Part shown: positions 11,785-22,900 of the stretch, piece by piece | Layout: each line of letters begins with the position of its first letter | How positions within the stretch are numbered: position 1 is the stretch's first letter | From: Neurospora intermedia | Taxonomy: Eukaryota > Ascomycota > Sordariomycetes > Sordariales > Sordariaceae | Length of the DNA: 64,000 bases | Reading direction: 5' to 3' | NCBI GenBank assembly: GCA_037102815.1 | Contig: BTPP01000008.1 | Coordinates: 558,001 to 622,000, forward strand | Program-made: the position numbers and the translations under genes | The notes under the pieces: generated by a model | Databases searched by the model: none | What the model was told of the DNA's origin: nothing | The model's input: the letters and a program-made list of their open reading frames with translations, nothing else

Positions 11785-14089
11785 TTTTGGATTATGGTTT
11801 GTTTCTGTTTTCGATTAAGGGGTATCGGGTCGAAGAGATTGTCGGTTGACGGGATGTTCGGCAGATTCAGTCAAGTTCGCTCTCTCACAAGGGCGACGTG
11901 ATAGGTGCCTGGGTCGTCGGGTGGTCGTTGTCGTTTGTGTCATGCAACATGGAGAAACCTGGACTTCGTTGTGATGGATCGCGGATGACGACGGGTCGGA
12001 GACGGAGGGAGAGCTGAGGGCAGACAGAGAAAGGGTGAGATAGGGCAACGGTGTCGTTCGGAGTTTTTTTTTTTGGTTTTGCTAAGCCTTGGTAGAGTCG
12101 GGTCTGACGGGGGGCGTGGAGATTAAAATGAAGGTGACCTTTGTTTGGGTCGGCGTAATCGCAGGTAATCTTGTTGTAGCGGATCCGGGGCCTGGAGTCA
12201 CCTAGCGCGATCCAGATTAGGGATCCCTGCTAGAGCACGGCATGCAAGACCAATACCTAAATTACGTTGCGCAGGCTATGCGGAAAGCGAAGATTGACCA
12301 CTACTAATCTAGAGGTAGTCAGAAGTTGTCTCGCCGAGAAGACGTGGAGAAGAAAAGATGGAAGGTTTTGGGCGCCTGCCTTGCGTGATGACTTTTTATG
12401 CACTTGTCTCTCCTCCTTTCAAGTTCCGAGTCGAGGGAGGAGGAGGACCTGAATTGCGGTTAAACATGCTGCTGGCCTGCTATTGGCTACCTCTCGAGGC
12501 GCATGTCAATCCCACGCTGATCATGTAATTGTACATCATAGTTCATGCTCCTTTTCTTCCCATTGCGTAATGTTCAACCGACCGCTTGGGACTTGTGCGT
12601 TTTGGTATCGAAACCCATCCATCAAAACGGAAGAGCCCAACTCTGAAACTGAACAAATGAGTTTGAAGCAATGTACGAACAGTTTCAGGTAGAGGTACTA
12701 AGTAAGCCATATGGTGCTTGGCCGTCCAGTTGTACCAGGCTGTGCCTGTTTTATTAATGCTTGTCCTTCAGCTGCTTGTTCCCACCAAGGAATCCATCTC
12801 CATTCCCAGCGCCAACTGCCCGAATGGACGGAACCAACATTTCCTTCCTTTCCCTTAGTTTCCCGAGCAATGCCCAACTCACCGTCAAAGTGCCCAAGAA
12901 AAAGGCTTTCACTCCTCGACGTTCCCAACTATCCACTCATCCACCGCTCTCTCCGGGCCGCTCTCTTTCAAAAGCCCTTAGAATTCCCGTCCAAGCGTTC
13001 CAAGTACAACATGGCGTATGCAGGACCCTTCAGACGTCGCCCAATTCTCCATTTCTTTCGCGGACCACCCGGGCGCCGGGACATCCTTCCCAGCGCATGT
13101 GAATACTACCTCTACGTACCGCTTTGACCTAACTAACAGCTCTCCCTGGTGCCCAAACAATGCATCAAAGGCCGTTCGTTACATGTATCTATCAAATGAT
13201 ATGAGAATGCCCGACGTTTAAAGGCGCTTTTGGGGGTGGGGGTGTGTCAATCAACAAACCAACCAACCAACCAAACAATCAACTTCGACGTCATCAAAGC
13301 TTCTCTGGGACCTTGTAGTGCAGCATAGTTAAGCCTATTCATTCATTCGTTCTAACCTAATAATCTTCATCTCACTACAAGTACAGACGTGCAAAGTCGA
13401 GGCGCCAACTCCGCCAAGAAATTCGCCGGACTTTGTCGACATTCATCTTCCCTTGTTAACGCCGTCGTCCGTATCTCCGTAACCTCAGCCTCTCCCCTCC
13501 AGGCAGACTGGTAGGTTGAAGCACGTTGAGAGTGTGAACCGACTTACGGTTCTCCCTCGCACCGGACTCGATACTAAGCCGACACCATTGCGCACCTTGC
13601 ACCTGGGTGCTTGTCCTCTCACTTATATGATCCGACCTACGTACCTACCGTTGTGGCTATACAGGCGCAAGCTGATTGGTAATTTGCTCGCTGTCACCAC
13701 TGCAAGGTGCCACTGCATCTTTTTTTTTCTTTTTTTCTTTTCTTGTTTTTCTCTCTGGGATGCCTCAACTGTTGGTTGTTTTTATATCTCTATTTGGTTT
13801 CGTCATTTCATATCTGGATAATTCCCATAACCATGATATCGTCAAGCTGTATGAGTAACAGAAAAATACCGACCCCGAATTAGACCTTTCTAAGCCCTTT
13901 ACCCTATCCCATGCTCCCATTACCAGACCTGTCCTCTATCAATTCCATTGTGCATACCCATCCCTGACAGACCAAATGCAATATGCTGTACACCCATACA
14001 TAAGAAATGATATAGTACAGTGGTGAGACCTGACGCTGGCCGGTCGTACATTATCTGAAGCCCGAACTGCTCCCCTTCACCAGAATCAA
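11785..14089. other. Intergenic region upstream of EFR3
   Basis: About 2.3 kb holding the EFR3 promoter and, at the right end, the 3' flank of the unknown gene at 14090. A CAAC(C) tandem stretch lies near 13252-13277 and a T-rich block near 13721-13750. The plus-strand frames at 12711-13127 have no recognisable domain and I do not call them genes. Confidence 0.45.
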
Positions 14090-17000
14090 TCAAAGAAAGG
14101 CTGCCGCGCCGCTGTCACTGCTCGCTACCCTTCGACGGAATCCTCCCTCCAGTATCTGTGAGATCTTCAACTTCCCAAAGCTCTTATTGTCTGCCGCTCT
14201 TACACTGTCCTGGCGTGCATGGCCATCTTCGGAGGACTCAGCTTGTTTTTGATGATCAGTCACATAGTCATTCTGCTTGGTAAAGACTGGTCCAAACTGA
14301 CGTTGAACCGCCGCACTCAAACCAGGGCTGGACGTGATCGATGGTGACATGTAGTGACCTGGGTTCGGCCCAGAAGAACGCTTAAGTGGCGAAGGGGTGC
14401 ATCTCAAAACACTCTTTGCGGGAATAGGAGGAGCACCTGGGCTATCATTCTCGAGTAAAGCTCTACCGGAAAGAGGTGGTGTGATACGCTTGATTGAGCG
14501 CTGTTCTGGCGATAACTTTACGACGTTGGGCTCGATTGTCGCCAGGGGAGAAATTGGAAGTGACAGCCGATGGGTTGGAGGCTCGTACACGCCGCCATCA
14601 TTATCCTCGCATTCTTCGTTGATTTGTGTAGACTCACGGACATGACGATTGGGAAAGCTGTTGGGCATCGTAGGAATGGCGTATGCAACTTCCACTGGGG
14701 TCGAAGGAGACGGTTCATCCTTGCCAATGTTTGCTGATAACCAGGTCTTCCAGTCAACAGAGCTGGCTGAGGACTCAATCCGATGATTCGCCGGATGGTA
14801 AGCGAGAGTTGAGCCTACAGATCTCCTGTTGCACAGACTGTAGCTATCATCCAATGCCCCAGTCGACGGACCGTTCCCGATATCGTCTGTAGAATACACA
14901 CTCTCAGTGTAGTCGTTGTTGTCCGTGGCCTCAGTTCTATTCTTTGAGGCAGGATCGATTTGACCAGAGTAACGGATGCGCGTGTCGTCGTCTGAGCTGA
15001 TATGATGAATCGATTCCTGGATCGCCTGTGCTATAGCACTGTATTCAGCCTCCATAGATTCACGCAAAGTACGCCGGAACGGACTTGCTGTTCGGAACAG
15101 ATGTGAAGTAGGCGTGTTTGAGGCGGCAGAGTTCTGACCGAGGTTGTCGTGAAGCTGTTGGCCTCCAAATTGATGATCCTGAACTCCCAGTGCGTCACTG
15201 TCGTGCTCTGTGAAGGGATCTTGATGCATTTTATGTGAGCTAGATGCGGGAGCAGGGGCGGTCTTTGACCTGCCAGCTTGGACGCCAGGTTGAGTACCTT
15301 TTGAGTCACCCCATCCGGTCTCGGCAGATCGTGAGGTCATTGCGGACGAGGAACGCATTCTCTCTTGGTGGACTTGAGCTTCCTGGCATCCAGACAAACT
15401 GCTCTTTCTTGAAGCGCGCGTTGGAGTATCGATATGATCTGAATCATGGTAGAAATGTTGTGCTTTGCGCAAAGATCGAAGTGATGATCTTTCGCGGAGA
15501 AATGCGTGCGTCAAACTCCCGGGTTCGCGTTGCTGTTCCGCAGTTGGAAATGTCTGGTTGTGCATATCGCGCACCCGCTTCATCAAAGCAGAGTACACTC
15601 GCTGACTATCTACACCCAAACCAGGTGGGTTGGTTTGTGTGGTAGAGCCATCAAAGCGATGAAATAACTGAGTCCCGAGGGCTTGTCTGGGGATCGATGG
15701 CGAGGGGGCGTGCGTGCCGCCTTCCTTGATAATGGAAAGACGTTGTCGCTCCCACTCTCTCCATTCTTCTTGTTGCTGGCTGGTTAGAGTGCTAGGGCCT
15801 GAGTGAACCCAGGTGGTCAATGACTTGTCATCCGAAACATTGCGTTCTCGTTCACTCCTAAGGCTCTCGAGGCTTCCCTTATTTGAGTGATGGAGGTTGG
15901 ACGGGACAATCTGGAGAGAGGGTATTTTGGAAGCCACTTGATGAATCGAGCCCCATTCGATCTTTTCTGCGACCTCTTGATCTGATGCCGTGGAGTGTAT
16001 GGACATGACATCGTCCATAACATGGGTTCTCTGAGAGTCGATGTGCTGAACTGGGATTGTGCACGAATCCTCAGATTTGGCCAAACTGAAGAAACTCTTC
16101 AGCTTCGTTTTCAACGATTTGGAGACCTTTCTGGCTTTACGTTTGAACCCATCATCCTTGCCCGAGGGTGTAGTTGGAAGCGTGAGGTTCGGGTTTGTTT
16201 CAGTCAAGTCATCGCCCCAGCTGGCGCTCCGAAGCGATTTTCGCATTTTCGGCTCGGCTCTTCGATTCCGTGCACTGAAGATTGTTGAAGCTTTGGAAAC
16301 AAGACGTGGGGTACCTCGTTCGCTGGCATGGGACCCATTGCCCAGCACACTGGGGGCTTCAAGAGGACTGTGCATTTGGTCCAGGCTGGCCCTATGTGTG
16401 TCTGATCGGGAGTGAGTGCTCCGGGTCCTCAAGAAACTCATCGACTTTGGAGTTTTCAGCGGCGGCAGTCCCGTCACGGGATCATTCTCCTTGTCATCGG
16501 CGACCATCTTGTAGCTTGAGTTACCCAGTGTTGACCTGGTAGGAGGAACTCTACCATTGACAAATGACACAGAGTCGTCTTGACTTTTCCTGCTTTCGTA
16601 ATCTTCCGAAGTGAACATCGATCTGGACTTTCTGATACGACGGTATGAAGATGGAGCAGAGGCGATATTATCCTCTGGCGTGTAGTAATCTTCGCTGGCG
16701 ACAAGAGCATGGAGATAGTCGGCCGCGATACCGGTGACGGGAGCTGAAGGCGAGGTTTTGGGAGGTTGGCATGACTGGTGCAGAATCGAAAGCTCCTTGA
16801 CGTTGTTGGCCAAACTATAACTGTGAACGCTGCTTGAATCTTGATCGTTGGGTTGCAATTGCGCAGTGTCTTGGCCAATCTCCATAGAGTTTCGTCTGGT
16901 GTGGGAGTAAGCACCTTGACCGAGGTCTTTCTCCCCTTTCACAGAACACGGCCCCATAAACCGCACACTCTGCCTCCGGTGAAGATCTTGGTTGTTCTCC

Positions 17001-17278
17001 CGTCCGTGATGGGGAGTGCAACTTGCTTCAGGCTTAGTGCCGCTCTGAGCTGCTTGTGTTCGACGTGGAGAGGTATCGGGTGTTGGCGGAAACAGTGACA
17101 TGTCTGCCTTGGCACTCCGATCTTGAGCTCGAGCGTATGCCTGACAGGCAGCAACCTGGGCGTCTCGTTGAGCGACGGCTGGATCGAGATGTTCGAGATG
17201 GACTCCGTGTGTTGCTGACAAAGTTGATTTGCGGCGTTTGAGATCCGACTTGGACTTGACGCTCTGTCGACGTAGCAT
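14090..17278 (-). CDS. Conserved fungal protein of unknown function, disordered
   Basis: A single long exon encodes 1062 residues. I do not recognise a named family, although the N-terminus (LKRRKSTLS followed by HLEHLDPAVAQRDAQ, residues 13-43) has the look of an uncharacterised protein kept across filamentous ascomycetes. Other blocks likely to be conserved are ADYLHALVASEDYYTPED (186-203), YRRIRKSRSMFTSEDYE (212-228) and a strongly basic amphipathic stretch KRKARKVSKSLKTKLKSFFSL (379-399) that could bind acidic membranes or nucleic acid. The remainder is low-complexity and rich in Ser, Thr and Pro with many SP/TP sites. There is no transmembrane segment or catalytic motif. The C-terminus is basic (GGFRRRVASSDSG). 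In-frame introns cannot be excluded. Confidence 0.75.
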   Translation of the reverse strand: MLRRQSVKSKSDLKRRKSTLSATHGVHLEHLDPAVAQRDAQVAACQAYARAQDRSAKADMSLFPPTPDTSPRRTQAAQSGTKPEASCTPHHGRENNQDLHRRQSVRFMGPCSVKGEKDLGQGAYSHTRRNSMEIGQDTAQLQPNDQDSSSVHSYSLANNVKELSILHQSCQPPKTSPSAPVTGIAADYLHALVASEDYYTPEDNIASAPSSYRRIRKSRSMFTSEDYESRKSQDDSVSFVNGRVPPTRSTLGNSSYKMVADDKENDPVTGLPPLKTPKSMSFLRTRSTHSRSDTHRASLDQMHSPLEAPSVLGNGSHASERGTPRLVSKASTIFSARNRRAEPKMRKSLRSASWGDDLTETNPNLTLPTTPSGKDDGFKRKARKVSKSLKTKLKSFFSLAKSEDSCTIPVQHIDSQRTHVMDDVMSIHSTASDQEVAEKIEWGSIHQVASKIPSLQIVPSNLHHSNKGSLESLRSERERNVSDDKSLTTWVHSGPSTLTSQQQEEWREWERQRLSIIKEGGTHAPSPSIPRQALGTQLFHRFDGSTTQTNPPGLGVDSQRVYSALMKRVRDMHNQTFPTAEQQREPGSLTHAFLRERSSLRSLRKAQHFYHDSDHIDTPTRASRKSSLSGCQEAQVHQERMRSSSAMTSRSAETGWGDSKGTQPGVQAGRSKTAPAPASSSHKMHQDPFTEHDSDALGVQDHQFGGQQLHDNLGQNSAASNTPTSHLFRTASPFRRTLRESMEAEYSAIAQAIQESIHHISSDDDTRIRYSGQIDPASKNRTEATDNNDYTESVYSTDDIGNGPSTGALDDSYSLCNRRSVGSTLAYHPANHRIESSASSVDWKTWLSANIGKDEPSPSTPVEVAYAIPTMPNSFPNRHVRESTQINEECEDNDGGVYEPPTHRLSLPISPLATIEPNVVKLSPEQRSIKRITPPLSGRALLENDSPGAPPIPAKSVLRCTPSPLKRSSGPNPGHYMSPSITSSPGLSAAVQRQFGPVFTKQNDYVTDHQKQAESSEDGHARQDSVRAADNKSFGKLKISQILEGGFRRRVASSDSGAAAFL

Positions 17279-18292
17279 CGGACCTGACTGACGGGGGGCA
17301 GCAGCCCTTTTTTTAGACGCAAAGAAGGGTAAGGGGAAGAGTAATTATAAGAGCCGTCGATGATTGCGAATGGGCAAGCGATAGCCTCGTGATTGATCCG
17401 CCGTAAAGCTGTGCATCTAACCCTATTTCAGGCGAAATGAGGTCGTTTGGATCGGCGACACCGACAAGAGCTTTGATGGAGCAACTTGGCACGTCAGCGA
17501 AATCCAAAAGAGATGAGGGAAAAGCCCAACGAGTTCTCCAAAGGACATCTTTTAGGGAGCTCTTTTGTGTGAAATAACGAAGGATAAGGGCAATCGCCCA
17601 AAGAGATGTCGGGAAGTCATAATGACCGAGGTCGGAACCGAGTCTGGCGTTGTTGAAGATCCTTGGATTTCGAGGAAGGTGCACCGCTGCAATTTCTATC
17701 AAGCAATAGGTGCCCTGGTTACTGATCAGAGCTTGTGGAAAGTGCGATTTGGGTTTATACCTACCTTGATGAACGAAAATTCCAGAAAGAACGAGCTTGT
17801 GAGTTGGAGATTCCGTTGAGATGAGCTACATCTCAGCTAGGGTCGATGTCGGTGGAGTGCACCAAGATGCTCAAGATAGAACACCGGGATACGTCGGTAT
17901 CTTGGATCGTCTCAGGGGTTCAAGAGCCGAACCGAGGTCAATACAGATACGCGAAAACGCCATGGCTGGTACATATCAAACTAATTGAACAAAACTCGAG
18001 CAATAAGAAGGGAGAAGAGTCATTGTATCAAAAGGCAAATAACCTTGTGTTTCTCATGATGGATAGATAGTACCTGATTACGTACGAAAATGCAAACCTT
18101 CCCAAACTCATCAGAGACCCATATTCTGCATACTGTACATGAAAACTCCCGGGGCTGTCCCACGCCCATCCGAAACCTATCCCAAAACCCAGAGCAGTGC
18201 CTGTCCCAACCTAATACCAAAGGGGGCATCTGAAAACCCCAGTCATAGTCATTGCGCTAAAGATGACACGCTACTAAACAGTCTTCATCACT
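17279..18292. other. Intergenic, promoter of the unknown gene and 3' flank of PRB1
   Basis: About 1 kb between two minus-strand genes. No coding frame of substance is seen. A TACCTA motif lies at 17758-17763. Confidence 0.5.
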
Positions 18293-19956
18293 TTAGTGAG
18301 CGATCTCCTCGAGGAACTCCTTGAGCTCCTCCTCAACCATGTCGTGGATCTTCTCTGAGAGCTTCTCAGCCTTGTCGGAGAGCGAAGAGACGCCCTTGAC
18401 GACCTTGCCAGAGATGACCTCGTAGTCGTGCTCAATAGCCTTCTCAAGCTCAGAGACGGAAGAGATCTTGTCAGACTGGGCCTTGGGGGTGGCCTTGTAG
18501 CTGCCAGCATCGACAATGGCAGAGTAGTTGCTGCAACCACCACCGTTCCAGGCGAGGAGGTTGGGGGTGTCACGGGGCATGTCGCTGAGGGCACCAACAG
18601 TGGCAATCTTGAGAAGGTTGGCCTTCATCTTCTCGGGCGAGATGGTAGCGAGAGAGTACTCAGAGTCGCTGGAGGGCTGGAGAGAAAGGTAGTAGGCGAG
18701 AAGGCCGCAAATGTGGGGAGAGGCCATGGAAGTGCCAGAAATGGTGTTGGTGGCATACTTGCTGCCGATCCAGGTGGAGAGAATGCTGAGACCAGGAGCG
18801 AAGATGTCAGTGCACTTGCCATAGTTGGAGAAGTAGGCACGGCTGTCATCAATGGCGCTGGCACCGACGGTAACGGCCTTGGCGGCAGCAGCAGGAGAGT
18901 AGTTGCAAGCATCGGCGTTGTCGTTGCCAGCAGCGACGGCGAAGTGAATGCCGACAGAGACCGCGGCGTTGACAGTGTCATCAAGAGCCTGGGTCTTGCC
19001 ACCACCAAGGGACATGTTGGCGACGGAGCCCTTGAAGCCCTTGCGCTTGCCATCCTTGGCAGCCTTGACCTGCTCGAGATGGGACTTGGCAGCCCACTCA
19101 ACACCGGCGACGACATCAGCCATGGTACCAGAGCCGTTAGAACGGAGGACCTTGACGGCATAGACGCTGGCCTTCTTGGCAACACCATACTTCTTTCCGG
19201 CAATGGTACCAGAGCAGTGAGTACCGTGACCATTTCCGTCCACGTCGGCGTCGCCGTTGGGGATGGTCTTGCCCCACTTGGCACGGCCTTCAAAGTCAAC
19301 GTGTTCGACGTTGGTACCGGTGTCGATGACATAGGCATCAACACCCTCGCCACCCTCAGCGGCATAGAGGTACTTGTTGAAGGTAGCGAAGCTCAGGGTA
19401 TCACGATGCGAGATACGAGCCAAGCCCCAGGGAGCGGACTTCTCGATGTCGCTGTCGCACTTGCCCTCGGAATCAACATCTTCCGAGACGCTCATGGTGT
19501 GAACGATGCTATCACGCTCGATGTACTCGACCTGTGTTGGAAAGCAAGTCAGTAAGGTTTCAGACCTGCTGATGGTGGTAGCGTGGTGTAACTTACATCG
19601 GGGTGCCTGCGGACAGCCTCGATGGTGTCCTCGTCGAAGTGGCCCGAGTAGCCCATGAAGTCCTGGCCGATCTTGTATGTGTGCTTGAGTCCGCGGAAGA
19701 CGTCGTCGACCATGGGGATCTGGCTACGCTTCTTCAGATCCATGCGGGAGGAGTGGATCTTCTGGATCCATGTGTGATGGTCCGAGATCTTGTCGTCGGT
19801 GACGTGCTTCTTGAACTTGATGATGTAGGAGTTGGGGACGACCTCGGCGTTGGAGGACGAAAGAATGGGTGCAGCATCGCCATGGATCGACTCATGGCTG
19901 ACTGCTGGGGCCGCCGCAGCACAGGCTGCTAGCGATAGAGCGAGAAGGCCTCTCAT
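18293..19956 (-). CDS. PRB1: Vacuolar proteinase B, subtilisin-like serine protease
   Basis: Two exons (19597-19956 and 18293-19531), with a 65 bp intron between, give 532 residues. This is the cerevisin/PepC type: a zymogen that goes through the ER to the vacuole and degrades proteins there, including autophagic cargo. It has a signal peptide (residues 1-16, ending AAA), an inhibitor I9 propeptide (about 41-130, with SYIIKFKKHV), and a peptidase S8 domain with Asp190 (VIDTGTN), His222 (GHGTHCSG) and Ser388 (GTSMASPH); Asn323 in AAGND serves the oxyanion hole. The last 60 residues form a charged helix (coiled-coil-like, LSEKIHDMVEEEL), as in fungal vacuolar relatives. Codon use is strongly biased to C/G-ending codons, suggesting high expression, and this also opens a long spurious antisense frame. 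Homologues are known major fungal allergens. Confidence 0.95.
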
Positions 19957-22900
19957 GTTGTGTGTGTGTTTCTGATTACCGATACCAACGAAAGGAACGG
20001 CGTGAAGTCGGTTTGGCCTACGACCTCAAAGAAGGATGCAAAATGGATGTGGGTGAATAGAAGAATCAACCGACAACGGTAGACGATGATGAGGATGATG
20101 AGGATGATGGAAGAAGGGATGGGGAGGGCAGACAGGCGGATGAAGGGGAAAGAAGAAGGGGAAGACGAGCTCGGCGAGGAAGCACGGGAAGGACGTCCCT
20201 GATAAAGACGGGAAACAGGACGGATGCGTAAGCGTGCATCGGCCTGGTGCTGGTGGGTGCTGTTGCCTGTGCCTCAGGGAACCTCCTGTCTACCCGCAGG
20301 CACTCACCCCCAAGGCCCTGGGGACGGCCATCCCTAGCCTGAATGGGACTAGCCAAAGGCGGAGCGGCCAATGGCGTGAGACCGCACATGCTCCACAGGG
20401 GGCGACAGGCCTGCATCCGACCGATAAGAGCGGTCACGTCGCGGCTTATCAGTCAATCACCGTCTCAAGGGAATCCGAACAGTACCGCAGCCCCGGTCAA
20501 TCTACTTTGCCTTTCGTCGAGACTTGGGAACGACAGCCACCTAGCAAGACATGCAAGGAGATTCAGACCTCCTGCATTGGCTTGGACACGTCAACGATCG
20601 AACGCTTCGAGAAGAGGACTAAAAACCATGGCCAACAGCCAAGCAAAGGTCGCCGCATTCCCAGTACAACGGATGAGGAGGATGGCTCCATGGCAAGTGG
20701 TGGTTTTGTAGGTGTCAAGCCGCAGGTAGGAGGAGTATGGCACCTCTACGGGTCTGGATGAGGTGACAACAAACTAAGTGAACGGAGCGGGTTCCCACCT
20801 GTCGTACGCACTGCACTGCTACGCTAGCTTATCCTATACAGTACAGTACCTATCTCGATATGGACATGTTATATCGCTGATCCATCTTTACCATGAGCCA
20901 TCCATCTGGCCATCCAACAACCTGCGACGCTTCCCCGGCAAGGCTGCCACCCTGATCGTCCATCGCCAACCATACCTGTGATCACGTCCTGTCGTATCGG
21001 CTTGAGAGAGTTGGGGGTTATCATGTTGGTTGATCTCGCGAAGCTATATTGAGCTTTGGAGCTTTGAACTTGGAGGGCTCGAGGCTGCGAGTAACCGCAA
21101 CCGTACCATGACAGGTGAGACACTGATTCCACTTCCACCTCGATACTCACTACTAGGCATGCCTGTCGAAAGAATTCATACTGTGCACATGGTACCTTGA
21201 TCAGTGAGTGCAGGCGAGGCAGGCTAGCGAGAGAGATGGCCCCTCAAAGGTCTACAACCTAGCGCTTTCGCTCAGGACGCCTCGCTTCATCAGTTTCGAC
21301 TCGCTAATAAGCAGGTCACCGACTTATCCCAATGATTGGTCTTTTGGCAAGCGATCCAACACTGTCCTTACGAATCCAGTCCCATCCAGCTTGCCAGCAT
21401 GCCAAGTGGAAGCCAGGGGCGGGGGATCTCCGCACCGGAACTGGAGTTCAAGTGGTCATCTGGCATTCGGCACGTGCCAGGTTGTAGGAGGAGGCCCCCT
21501 TGTCCCCCACACAATCAATCACAGCACGGAGCCCTTCTGACTCAGTTGATGCTGAGCACCAGACCGGAGGTGACAGCGGTCATATCTCACTGTGTTGCAC
21601 CAGAAGATTGAGTTTGGCTCGAGTGGCTCATGCCTTTGATAGCTTTATCAATGCATCCAATTCAGTTGCAGCAAGGACGACGACGACGACGACAAACCGA
21701 GTTCTTGGACAATGCCATCCTGTTGACTTTCACTGTGTTGGGACTTGGGACTGCTCAGGCTCCACGGCCAATGGACCCTTGCGGCCTCGGAGAAGCTTAG
21801 CCCGTTGAAGCCGGAACCTTGATGGCTCTGGGGACTCGACAACGATTACATCATAGCGCTATCTGTCAGCAGATAACCCTCCGGGGCCTGGAAACACCGC
21901 TTTTCAAGTGGCCTTTTGCGTGCTCCCCTCTGGTTCCCTCGATAGCGGAAGCGGTGAGGTATGAGACGAGCGAATGGAGATGTCAGCCCCGTAATTGTCG
22001 CGTTAGTCCAGGACCTCAACGCGAGTGGTGCGTTGGATGTGGACAATGAACGGCCGCATTAGAACGCAAGGCACGACGAGGCAAGCAGCGTGTCGCGTAA
22101 GTGGAGGCTGGGGCCGACCAGGGTTCGTTATCGGTTTCGGCTGTTATCAGCTACCAATCAGTATCCCGGAAGGGGTGATGTAATGGTCGTTTGAGCAATA
22201 GACAGTCTACCTCGCTCAGTGTCTTGGAAGTTGGAAGAGCTGCACGTTGAACCATTGTTGGCAAATGTTTCAGAGAGCTGTTTCTTGTTAGAAATGGCGT
22301 TCTCAGTACGCTATAAAGTGAAGGTGAGATTTTGCTCGGTTTTCAGGCTTCTTGATGACAATGACAGTTGTCAGTGTTGACTTGAGACGCCGGAGCTTAT
22401 TACACTAGAACTAGTATAACTGTGGGAATCCTGCCCAGAAAGCGGTCAGCCCTTTTTAGCTTTCGGATGCGCTGGCGATTTCACCATATCAAGCGGTCAA
22501 TAACGAGACTCACGTGCATGCTGTTAGAACGCCTTGCCAATGAAATACAAAAGAGTCATCGGCAGCATACTGTTTCGAAGTTGGAAATCGTCCAAACAGA
22601 AAAGGCCAGTGTCTCGAAGGTCGACCTACACCTACATAGAGATACAAACAAGTCCGATCCGGAAAGTGAAGACGCTGTGCAGACTGTACATAACGACGGG
22701 AGCCTCAAGCCACTTTGCCATTTATAGCTAGCAACCACAACAACCAAAAAGACGTATTACGAATCGACTAAGCATTGTAGGTGCGCGACAGTGGTTTCCT
22801 ATGCCTTGAGGTTCTTGTCGTTGTGGTTATCGTGAACATTATTTTGGTCGGAAACCCTCGTTTACTGCAGGGACCTCTCACCGAAGCGGCATGCAACAGA

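Noticed and set aside
12711-13127. A 138-codon plus-strand frame upstream of EFR3
   Set aside because: It overlaps two other open frames of similar length and has no motif; probably noncoding.
18428-19555. A 375-codon plus-strand frame opposite PRB1
   Set aside because: It is a shadow of the strongly biased codon use of the protease gene on the other strand; it is rich in Gly/Val/Ala with no domain.
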